This document shows positions 21,783-29,095 of a stretch of 39,250 nt of DNA, piece after piece. The stretch is from Planctomycetota bacterium. GTDB lineage: Bacteria > Planctomycetota > Phycisphaerae > Phycisphaerales > Phycisphaeraceae. The stretch lies in assembly GCA_024279275.1 (NCBI GenBank), contig JAJRRS010000022.1:1-39250 (forward strand), written 5' to 3'. Both the position numbers and the translations under genes were made by a program. The notes under the pieces are model-generated. The model had not been told where the DNA came from. It ran no database searches and worked only from the letters and a program-made list of their open reading frames with translations. The first letter of the stretch is position 1; each line of letters starts with the position of its first letter.

Positions 21783-23417
21783 ATGACCTTAAACCGCCCC
21801 GATCTACCGACGTTTAAGAAGCTGATCCAGGCCAAGCCACAGCCGGGTCGTCGGCTGATCGCGCCGATGTTCCGCCGGCTATTCAGCGATGCGCTGACAC
21901 CGGTGCTGGCCTATCGGCGACTGGTCAGGCAGGACGACCGGCTGGCGCCGAGTTTCCTGCTGGAGTCGGTGGTGGGTGGCGACCAGATTGGCCGGTACAG
22001 CTACCTCGGTGCGCAGCCGATTGCCGAGGTGATTGCCCGTGACCACGATGTGGAATACCGAGATCATCGTGATGCTTCCAAGTCGCGGTCGTTTCGCAGT
22101 GTCGATCCCTTGTTGGAGATGGACAAGGTGACATCGGCGTGGCAGCCGATTGATGTGCCGGGCCTGCCGGAGTTTTCAGGGGGTTGGGTTGGGTATGCGG
22201 GGTATGACACGGTGCGTTATCTGGAGGGGGAGAAGCTCAGTTCGCCGCCGCCGGATGATCGTGGCCTGCCCGACCTGCACATGCAGCTCTACAATGATTT
22301 GGTTGTTTTCGATCAGGCACAGAAGGCGGTGCTGGTCATCACGCATGTCATGGTGGATGAGTACGCCTCGGCCGAGTCGGCTTATGAAGCGGGGCAGGCA
22401 CAGCTAGACGAGCTTTGTGGTCGGCTGCTGCAGCCCCAGGCGCATGAACACGGTGCGGAATTGCCAGCCGGTCATATTGACTTGACCTCACCACCACGGG
22501 CGTTGCCGACCAGCACGCTTGGGGATGGCGGGTATCAGAAGGCGGTCGAGGTCTGCAAGCGATACATTGCTGCAGGCGATGCGTTTCAGATCGTCCCCAG
22601 CCAGCGTTTCGATCTTGTCACGGCTGTGGACCCGTTTGATATTTACCGATCGTTGCGTGTGGTGAATCCGTCGCCGTATATGTTTTATCTGCAGATCGAC
22701 GGGGGGATGCTGGTCGGTTCAAGCCCGGAGATTTTGTGCAAGGTGGAGGATGGGTTGGTGACCAGCCGACCGTTGGCGGGGACGCGCCGCCGTGGGCAAG
22801 ACCCGGCGGAGGATGAGGCACTAGAGCGAGAGTTGTTGGATGATCCTAAGGATCGGGCTGAGCACATTATGTTGGTGGATCTGCACCGCAATGACGTGGG
22901 GCGTGTGGCCGAGCCGGGGTCGATTAAGCTGGCGGAGTTGATGACGGTCGAGCGGTACAGTCATGTGATGCACATCTCGTCGACGGTGACCGGGAGGCTG
23001 CGCGACGGGTTAAGCGCGTGGGATGCTTTGCGGGTGACGCTGCCGGTGGGGACGGTCAGTGGGGCACCAAAGATCCGGGCGATGCAGATTATTGACGAAT
23101 TAGAAGCGACCCGTCGCGGGCCTTATGGCGGTGCCGTGGGGTACGCCGACTTCCGAGGAAACCTTGATATGGCGATCGCGCTGCGGACGATGGTGGTGAC
23201 GCCCAGGAAGCCCCAAGAGTCGGGTGCGGTGGGTGACGCATCAGGGTACGTCACCGGAGCCGGTAGTCAGTGGAACGTACATATTCAGGCCGGCGGTGGG
23301 ATCGTGGCGGACAGTGACCCGGACGCGGAGCATCAGGAGACAATCAACAAGGCGGCTGCGCTGGGTAAGGCGGTTGACCTGGCGGAGCAGGCGTTTGGTG
23401 GGGGTAGCGGGCAGTGA
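21783..23417 (+). CDS. trpE: Anthranilate synthase component I
   Basis: Encodes 544 residues and turns chorismate plus ammonia or glutamine into anthranilate, the first step of tryptophan synthesis. The feedback and N-terminal region FLLESVVGGDQIGRYSYLG is present. The chorismate-binding core is intact: DAFQIVPSQRF, SPEILCKVEDGLVTSRPLAGTRRRG, HIMLVDLHRNDVGRVA, LPVGTVSGAPKIRAMQIIDELE and GGAVGYADFRGNLDMAIALRT. The frame is open to 21693, but homology begins near ATG 21783 (MTLNRPDLPTFKKL); ATG 21738 is another choice. No trpG or other trp gene is next to it. A short inserted segment coded around 23210-23260 (GAVGDASGYVTGAGSQW) sits near the end. Confidence 0.93.
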   Translation: MTLNRPDLPTFKKLIQAKPQPGRRLIAPMFRRLFSDALTPVLAYRRLVRQDDRLAPSFLLESVVGGDQIGRYSYLGAQPIAEVIARDHDVEYRDHRDASKSRSFRSVDPLLEMDKVTSAWQPIDVPGLPEFSGGWVGYAGYDTVRYLEGEKLSSPPPDDRGLPDLHMQLYNDLVVFDQAQKAVLVITHVMVDEYASAESAYEAGQAQLDELCGRLLQPQAHEHGAELPAGHIDLTSPPRALPTSTLGDGGYQKAVEVCKRYIAAGDAFQIVPSQRFDLVTAVDPFDIYRSLRVVNPSPYMFYLQIDGGMLVGSSPEILCKVEDGLVTSRPLAGTRRRGQDPAEDEALERELLDDPKDRAEHIMLVDLHRNDVGRVAEPGSIKLAELMTVERYSHVMHISSTVTGRLRDGLSAWDALRVTLPVGTVSGAPKIRAMQIIDELEATRRGPYGGAVGYADFRGNLDMAIALRTMVVTPRKPQESGAVGDASGYVTGAGSQWNVHIQAGGGIVADSDPDAEHQETINKAAALGKAVDLAEQAFGGGSGQ

Positions 23418-23456
23418 TGTTGGATCTGCGATCGTCAACCTGCCCAGTTTGCCCAT

Positions 23457-23500
23457 TGAACCTCACAGATCACAGATCACAGATCGAAGATTTCAGGTCG
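23457..23500 (+). repeat. GATCACA tandem phrase before fliN
   Basis: CACAGATCACAGATCACAG and a related tail form an 8-base period (ATCACAG). A single arm without its mirror; the similar phrase ATCATAGATCACAAATCATC occurs near 35280-35310. Confidence 0.7.
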
Positions 23501-23509
23501 CCTTAGCCG

Positions 23510-23803
23510 ATGAAAGTATTGATGCATACCGAAATCGACACGATCCTCAAACTCAAAGTCCCTCTGCTGGTGATGGTCGGCGAACGCCGGATGACGATGG
23601 AGGAGGTCCTGTCGCTTGGCCCCGGTGCGATCATGGAACTGGAAAGGCCCGCTGACAGTGACCTGATCCTGATGGTCAACAACAAGTCGATCGGTGCCGG
23701 CCAGGCCGTCAAGGTCGGCGAGAACTTTGGGATCAAGATCACCCACGTCAATTCGGCACAGGACCGGATCGAGGCGATGGGTGGCGAAGACGAAGGTGCG
23801 TAG
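23510..23803 (+). CDS. fliN: Free-standing FliN-type (SpoA) domain protein
   Basis: Encodes 97 residues that are almost entirely one SpoA/FliN C-terminal domain: ILKLKVPLLVMVGERRMTMEEVLSLGPGAIMELERPADSDLILMVNNKSIGAGQAVKVGENFGIKITHV. FliN forms part of the flagellar switch C-ring and helps set rotation direction and export. No other flagellar gene is nearby; it sits between trpE and nfeD. The N-terminal extension of longer FliN proteins is absent. ATG 23510 has no clear Shine-Dalgarno sequence. Confidence 0.88.
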   Translation: MKVLMHTEIDTILKLKVPLLVMVGERRMTMEEVLSLGPGAIMELERPADSDLILMVNNKSIGAGQAVKVGENFGIKITHVNSAQDRIEAMGGEDEGA

Positions 23804-23805
23804 CG

Positions 23806-24446
23806 TCAGTCCGGGGGCGCGGGGGAATTCGGGGGAACCGGGGGAGCCGGGGGAGCCGGGGTGTGCGGTCGGACCTTGATCTGAATCCCGTCAGCGGCAA
23901 AAACTTTACTTCAATCCCCTTGGCAAGCACACCTGCATCTGACAGGCATTCTTGTCGTGTGCCATTAAAAAGGCACGTGCCGACGGGGCGCAGCTCGGTG
24001 AGTGTGGTGCCGACGGTCCCGACGGGGATGGCCGGTGCGTGGATGTGGTTCTGTGTCGAGGGGCGTGCCTGGCCGTCGAAGGCCGAGTTTTCGTCATCGT
24101 CGTTGTTGCCCAGTGTTAGTGCGCGACCGATCGGTGTGCTGGGCCAGATCTTCAGCGCCAGCATGAGCGCGACTGGGATCGCAATCAGGGAGATGATTAA
24201 GCCCACCAGGCCCAGTGTGGTATCGATGCCGAACAGCATCACGACCCCGCCGACCAGGCACAGCGCCGCGCAGGCGCCCAGCAGCCCGCCGGACGGCACA
24301 AACACCTCAGCAATAAAAAACGCCGCAGCCATGCCCAGCAGCACGATCGCCCAGATCAGGAGCTGTCCGTTGCCGGAGGATGCCGGCGTGCCTGGCACCT
24401 GTGCCAGCAACGTGAATCCACTGATTAATAAGCCCGCGTGTGTCAT
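23806..24446 (-). CDS. nfeD: NfeD-family membrane protein with apparent 1-base frameshift near its end
   Basis: NfeD-like proteins have membrane helices and a C-terminal OB-fold domain and often act with stomatins or SppA-type proteases. Here the N-terminus has a hydrophobic start and helices at about residues 29-50, 54-74 and 78-100, then the linker and the OB domain VGTVGTTLTELRPVGTCLFNGTRQECLSDAG. The frame as read runs on to 23748 as an Arg/Pro-rich tail overlapping fliN. One added base at the A5/T5 run (23899-23903) gives IEVK-x-FAADGIQIKVRPHTP, the expected OB ending, then a Pro-rich tail and a stop at 23806-23808, just clear of convergent fliN. I give the restored end. Confidence 0.75.
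23811..23862 (+). repeat. CCGGGGG(A)G repeat at the nfeD 3' end
   Basis: Six G4-G5 runs, several as the nonamer CCGGGGGAG seen also in the GmhB-like gene. Here the gene is on the other strand, so the repeat codes Pro/Ala instead of Gly. Confidence 0.8.
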
Positions 24447-24497
24447 GTCCTTATTATCGCCTTAACGGTCCCATTCGCCAAGCTCGGCGTTAAACAA

Positions 24498-25532
24498 TTA
24501 ACGGTCGAACTGTCCATCAAACGCGATGTTTGACGGCTTAAAATCGATCGCATTCACAAAATCACACGCCTCGGTCGCCCCGTGCTCACGGTCCATCCGG
24601 CTGTCCTCCCATTCGACACTCAAAGGCCCGGCGTACCCGGCGTCATTCAATGCCACGATGATCTCTTCAAAATCCACATCGCCGTGTCCCAGTGAGCGGA
24701 AGTCCCACTGACGCCGGGGGTCGCCGAAGTCTGTGTGGCCGCCGAAGACGCCGACGGTTCCGTCGCCGTGGCCCCACCAGACGTCTTTCATGTGGACGTG
24801 GTACAGCCGGTCTGCGAACCGGCGGATGAACTGGATGTAATCGACGCCCTGATACGCCAGGTGCGATGGGTCGTAGTTGAATCCGAAACGCTTATGGTTT
24901 TTCACAGCCTTGAGGGCTCGCTCGGCGGTCGCGATGTCAAAGGCGATCTCGGTGGGGTGAACCTCCAGAGCGAAGTTGACGTTGACCTTGTCGAAGGCGT
25001 TGAGGATCGGTGTCCAGCGTTTGGCGAAGTCGGCAAAACCCTTGTCCCAGTAGGCTTGATCGGTGGGGGGGAAGGCGTAGAGGCTGTGCCAGACGCTCGA
25101 GCCGGTGAACCCGTTGACCACGGCGGGGAACTCGTCTTTCTTCTTGCGCCCGGGTTTACAGTCCATGAAGTTTCGGCAGGCTTTGGCGGTGGTGATCATC
25201 TTTTTGGCTGCGCGTTTGCGCACACCCTCGGGCTTGCCATCGCCCCAGACATCTTTGGGGAGGATTGTTTTGTGGCGCGCGTCGATCAGATCGCAGACGG
25301 CCTGGCCGACCAGGTGATTGGAGATCGCGTAGGCGGTCAGGCCGTGGTCGGCGAGGATTTCCCACCGCTTCTTGCAATAGGTTTTGCTCTTCGCCGCCTG
25401 ATCGACATCGAAGTGATCGCCCCAGCAGGCGAGTTCCAGCCCGTCGTAGCCGAAGCCAGCCGCCTTAGCGCAGAGTGTCTCAAACGGGAGGTCGGCCCAT
25501 TGGCCGGTGAATAAAGTAACGGGGCGTGGCAT
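24498..25532 (-). CDS. Sugar phosphate isomerase/epimerase (xylose-isomerase-like TIM barrel)
   Basis: Encodes 344 residues of the AP-endonuclease-2/xylose-isomerase-like superfamily. Landmarks include [18 protein letters not shown] near the N-terminus, [64 protein letters not shown] and [16 protein letters not shown], carrying the Glu, His and Asp residues expected to bind a metal in the barrel mouth. Enzymes of this group isomerise or epimerise sugars, including inositol catabolites; the substrate here cannot be read. ATG 25532 has GGAG six bases upstream, better than the upstream in-frame starts. No sugar transporter or dehydrogenase is adjacent. Confidence 0.9.
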   Translation of the reverse strand: MPRPVTLFTGQWADLPFETLCAKAAGFGYDGLELACWGDHFDVDQAAKSKTYCKKRWEILADHGLTAYAISNHLVGQAVCDLIDARHKTILPKDVWGDGKPEGVRKRAAKKMITTAKACRNFMDCKPGRKKKDEFPAVVNGFTGSSVWHSLYAFPPTDQAYWDKGFADFAKRWTPILNAFDKVNVNFALEVHPTEIAFDIATAERALKAVKNHKRFGFNYDPSHLAYQGVDYIQFIRRFADRLYHVHMKDVWWGHGDGTVGVFGGHTDFGDPRRQWDFRSLGHGDVDFEEIIVALNDAGYAGPLSVEWEDSRMDREHGATEACDFVNAIDFKPSNIAFDGQFDR

Positions 25533-25660
25533 GGGAAACTCCAAATCCATAGCGGGGACGGTGGCCATCAATCAGAGTAGTTTCGGCGACCGGGTACGAG
25601 TTGGCAAACGGCAAGACGCTGTGGGTATTTCATCTTGTTACATGCTGAACGATACAACCG

Positions 25661-27550
25661 CTATGGCGTCTGTTCGGCGAGCGCTAATAGTCTGTTACGC
25701 AGCTCGTCGGTGATCTGTTTGGGGTCGTCTTTGGGATCGGGTTTATAGGGTTTGCCGAAGGTGACGACGGATCGGCTTGGTTGCAGCAGGTGCAGGGTCA
25801 TGCTGTCGCGCAGCGGGGTGCCTTGTATCCAGACGGGGACGATGGTGGCGTTGCTGCGTTTGGCAATCATGCCGATCCCAGGTTCCATAGGGCCAAGCTC
25901 GCGGTTAGTTCGTTGCAGTCCACCCTCCGGGAAGAGGCCGACCATCTCGCCTTGTTTTAGAGCGTCGATGACCTGTCGGAGTTTGGCGATGTCTCCGCCG
26001 TTGCGATCCAGTGTGATCGGCTTGATCGCGCGCCATATCGGTTCCGCCAGCTTGAAGCGGTACTGAGTCAGCATCACCCAATGCACCATCCGAAGCGAGC
26101 CGGCCTGCATGATGAAGGGGTCCAGTGCGCTGGTGTGGTTGGCGGCGAGGATGACCGGGCCGGTGGAAGGGATGTTGTGTGCGTCGATAATCTTCAGCCG
26201 GTGCCAGACCAGGCTAAAGAGCCGGTCCAGCCGCCAAGTGGCGTTGGCGATGCGGTTGGGCATCGGGCCGTGAGTAAGGTAGCGGAACAGCCCGCCGCAG
26301 CCGACCAGAATCAGCAGGCCGCCCAGAGCGTAAAGCGCGTAGATGATGTTGGTGTCTGCTGAGGGTAATCGCCAGATGGCGAAGTAGGTCAGCACACTGA
26401 AGATCGTGTTGACCATCGAGTTGATACCCATAACCCGGCCGCGCATGTAATTGGGGGTGATGGATTGCAGGAGCGTCAGCACGTTGATGATGACGATGTT
26501 CCCGAACAGCCCGATACCAAACGTCGAGGCGTAGGTCATGGGTATCCAGGGAACAAGCACGAACAGCAGCAGGCAGGCACCCACCGCCGCCAAGGCGGTA
26601 AGTGATAGCGCGGATGATTCTTTGCGTGTGTTGATGGCGACGACAGCCACCGCGCCGGCGAGCAAACCGATGCCCAAAGTCGCGTAGATCTGGGTAAACG
26701 CCCACATCAGATCGTTTTGTTCCAGGCTGTAATGACTCTTGACAACGCCGAGTATCCCGCTGGACACCGCGGCCGCTGACGCCCAGACCAATACCCCCAG
26801 AACGATCAGAGAAATCACCCGGCGATGGTGTGAAACATAGATAGCTGCCTGCCAGAGGCTACGCGGTTCTGCGTCTGCGACTACAACAGTCCGTGTCGGT
26901 CGTAGGAAGGCGAAGAACGTGCCGGAGATGAGGTAGAACAATGCCCCCATCATCAGGCCTGTCCGCACGCTCGTGGCTTCATCTACATTGATGATGCGTC
27001 CGCCGATGACGGTGCCGATCATCGAGGCGACGACGTTGATGACCAAGATCACGGCGTTGCCGGATTGGAGTTGTTTGGTGGGGATGATCTGGGGGATGAT
27101 GGCGTTGCGCGTGGGGTTGAAGATTGAGGCAAAAGTACCGATCGCCAGAAGCGCGACGTAGACTTTCCAGTGTTGATCTTCTGGGATATCGACGGACCCC
27201 GTAGCCGCAGCGATGGCGAAGAACGACAGCAACAGGATCAACCCCCGTGCCTCGTCGCACGTCAGCAGCAGCCACTTGCGGGGCAGATGGTCCGCCAGCC
27301 AGCCGGCGGGGAGGCTGAACAGGATGTAAGGCAGGAAGAAAAAGACCTGGGTGGAGGCTTGGATCGCGGTGGCATTGGTCGTGCCCTCGGCAAGTCCGCC
27401 GAGTAGCGCCAGCGCCGCGAGCATGATCATGCGGTCGCCGAACCCGCTGGCGGCGGTGCTGGTCCACATCAGCGTGAAGCTGAGATTACGCCAAAGCGGG
27501 GGGTTTCGATGGGTGGTGGGTGTGCGTGTTGGGCTGACGGGTGTGGACAT
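25661..27550 (-). CDS. MFS transporter fused to PlsC-type acyltransferase
   Basis: Encodes 629 residues in two parts. Residues about 20-430 carry around twelve hydrophobic helices of the major facilitator fold (ALLGGLAEGTTNATAIQ, LPAGWLADHLPRKWLLL, MRGRVMGINSMVNTIF). Residues about 445-629 are a 1-acylglycerol-3-phosphate acyltransferase domain with the H-x4-D motif NHTSALDP and FPEGGLQ. The order matches LplT-Aas type lysophospholipid flipping and re-acylation proteins, here without the acyl-ACP synthetase part. It probably imports and/or re-acylates lysophospholipids at the inner membrane. It appears monocistronic, starting at ATG 27550. Confidence 0.9.
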   Translation of the reverse strand: MSTPVSPTRTPTTHRNPPLWRNLSFTLMWTSTAASGFGDRMIMLAALALLGGLAEGTTNATAIQASTQVFFFLPYILFSLPAGWLADHLPRKWLLLTCDEARGLILLLSFFAIAAATGSVDIPEDQHWKVYVALLAIGTFASIFNPTRNAIIPQIIPTKQLQSGNAVILVINVVASMIGTVIGGRIINVDEATSVRTGLMMGALFYLISGTFFAFLRPTRTVVVADAEPRSLWQAAIYVSHHRRVISLIVLGVLVWASAAAVSSGILGVVKSHYSLEQNDLMWAFTQIYATLGIGLLAGAVAVVAINTRKESSALSLTALAAVGACLLLFVLVPWIPMTYASTFGIGLFGNIVIINVLTLLQSITPNYMRGRVMGINSMVNTIFSVLTYFAIWRLPSADTNIIYALYALGGLLILVGCGGLFRYLTHGPMPNRIANATWRLDRLFSLVWHRLKIIDAHNIPSTGPVILAANHTSALDPFIMQAGSLRMVHWVMLTQYRFKLAEPIWRAIKPITLDRNGGDIAKLRQVIDALKQGEMVGLFPEGGLQRTNRELGPMEPGIGMIAKRSNATIVPVWIQGTPLRDSMTLHLLQPSRSVVTFGKPYKPDPKDDPKQITDELRNRLLALAEQTP

Positions 27551-27598
27551 GTGACGGATAGCTTACCTAAGCCAAGCGCCCTCGCCTATCTGCCCGCC

Positions 27599-28408
27599 TC
27601 AGCCCCGCTTGTCGCGCTCGATGAAGGCGTAGGCGTTGTGGTTATGGATCGACTCGTAGTTGGTGCTGTTGATCTGGTACCAGCAGATGCGATCCTCATC
27701 GTCGAGTGTCAGCGCCAGATCACGGACGATATCTTCGACGAACTTGGGGTTCTCGAAAGCGTCTTCGGTGACAAACTTTTCGTCCGGCCGTTTTAACACC
27801 GCAAAGACCTGTGTGCTTGCGGCCTGCTCGACCACCTTAAACAGCTCCTCGATCCACATGGTTTTACCTGGCGCGAAGCGTACCTTGGCTTCGATCTCGC
27901 AGCGCTGGTTGTGTGCGCCGTATTTAGAGATTTCCTTGGAGCAGGGGCAGAGGCTGGTCGCTGGGACTTTGACGCCCATGATGAAGTCGTCCTTGGTGTT
28001 GCTGGAACACTCGAAGGATACTTCGATGTCGATCTTGCCGATCAGCCCGGTGACGGGGGCGGGCTTGTCGATGAAGTAGGGGAAGGTGAGTTCCAGGTGG
28101 GCGGTATGCGCTTCGAGGCGTTGCTTGATGTCGTGGCAGATTTCCATCAACTGATCCGAGCGGATCGAGTCGTGATGGCGGTTGAGTATTTCCAGGAACC
28201 GGCTCATGTGCGTGCCCTTCTTGTCGTGGGGCAGGGCGACGTACATGTTGACGTTGGCGACGGTGTGCTGGCCGCCGCCGGTGATCGGGCAGTGCAGGCG
28301 GATCGGGTAACGGATGTCCTTCACGCCGACCTTGTTGATGGCGATCTTGCGGGTATCTTCGCTCCCCTGCACGTCGGGCATGGCGGAGGCGGTATTCTGG
28401 GGGGTCAT
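27599..28408 (-). CDS. folE2: GTP cyclohydrolase FolE2 (type IB)
   Basis: Encodes 269 residues. FolE2 converts GTP to 7,8-dihydroneopterin triphosphate, the entry to folate or queuosine-type pathways, and works with metals other than zinc. Supporting stretches are GVKDIRYPIRL, HTVANVNMYVALPHDKKGTHMSRF, SFECSSNTKDDFIMGVKVPATSLCPCSKEISKYGAHNQR, with the CPCSKEIS metal/active site, and VTEDAFENPKFVEDIVRDLA. Length is normal. It faces hsp20 divergently, about 200 bases away. I saw no convincing Zur-type operator. Confidence 0.93.
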   Translation of the reverse strand: MTPQNTASAMPDVQGSEDTRKIAINKVGVKDIRYPIRLHCPITGGGQHTVANVNMYVALPHDKKGTHMSRFLEILNRHHDSIRSDQLMEICHDIKQRLEAHTAHLELTFPYFIDKPAPVTGLIGKIDIEVSFECSSNTKDDFIMGVKVPATSLCPCSKEISKYGAHNQRCEIEAKVRFAPGKTMWIEELFKVVEQAASTQVFAVLKRPDEKFVTEDAFENPKFVEDIVRDLALTLDDEDRICWYQINSTNYESIHNHNAYAFIERDKRG

Positions 28409-28609
28409 GGCGTGTCCTGGCGGTCAGAAAAGGGGCTTGATGCCCGTGAGTTTGAGCAATAATAGGCGGGCCGGGGGCGGCAGGCAATCACACGACCAAC
28501 CTGTCTCAGAGAGCCGATTTTTCCGGTTGCGGGCGGTAAGCGGTTTCCTACCATGCGAGCCTGATCGGTTAACATACACTTGTGACAGGTATCGGAGGAT
28601 GGAACCCTT

Positions 28610-29029
28610 ATGGCAAGCCGAAAACCCCCAAGTCGATCCAGCGGTTACGTCGGCGTGGTCGTCGAGCACGCGGCCTATCGCAGCTTCAGCCAGTTCGCCC
28701 AGACCCAGGCGTGGGAGCCGGCGGTCAACGTCTATCAGGTCGGCAAAAAACTGCACGTCTGTATTGACCTTGCCGGCATCGAGCGGGATAAGATCGATGT
28801 GCGGATCGAACCCGGTCGCCTGACGGTCAGCGGGGTTCGCCAAGCCCCCGAGCCTGGCGCGGGCAAGCAAGGTCGAGCCTCAGCCGTTGGCCCGATGAAG
28901 ATACTCAGTATGGAAATTGATTACGGCGCATTTAAGCGTGTGATCCAGATCCCCCAGGGTGTTGACCTCGATTCTGTTTCCAGTGAGTACCGTCAGGGTA
29001 TTTTGTGGATCACCATGCCGTTGAAGTAG
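28610..29029 (+). CDS. Small heat-shock protein (Hsp20/alpha-crystallin domain)
   Basis: Encodes 139 residues. The alpha-crystallin domain runs from WEPAVNVYQVGKKLHVCIDLAGIERDKIDVRIEPGRLTVSGVR to GILWITMPLK, with a Pro/Gly/Lys linker in the loop and IDYGAFKRVIQIPQGVD before the last strands. These ATP-independent chaperones hold unfolding proteins. GGAGG at 28594-28598 lies 11 bases before the ATG. The next gene on the same strand, 66 bases on, is lon, so the pair may form a protein-quality-control unit. Confidence 0.9.
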   Translation: MASRKPPSRSSGYVGVVVEHAAYRSFSQFAQTQAWEPAVNVYQVGKKLHVCIDLAGIERDKIDVRIEPGRLTVSGVRQAPEPGAGKQGRASAVGPMKILSMEIDYGAFKRVIQIPQGVDLDSVSSEYRQGILWITMPLK

Positions 29030-29095
29030 TCACACACGCACTGCCCGGATGCGTCACACCAAACCAATAATCACACCGAATATAAGATCAATACC

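Noticed and set aside
23899-23906. Programmed -1 frameshift site in nfeD
   Set aside because: The sequence G-TTT-TTG does not allow good re-pairing in the P site and no clear stimulatory stem was seen; a homopolymer deletion or sequencing slip is simpler.
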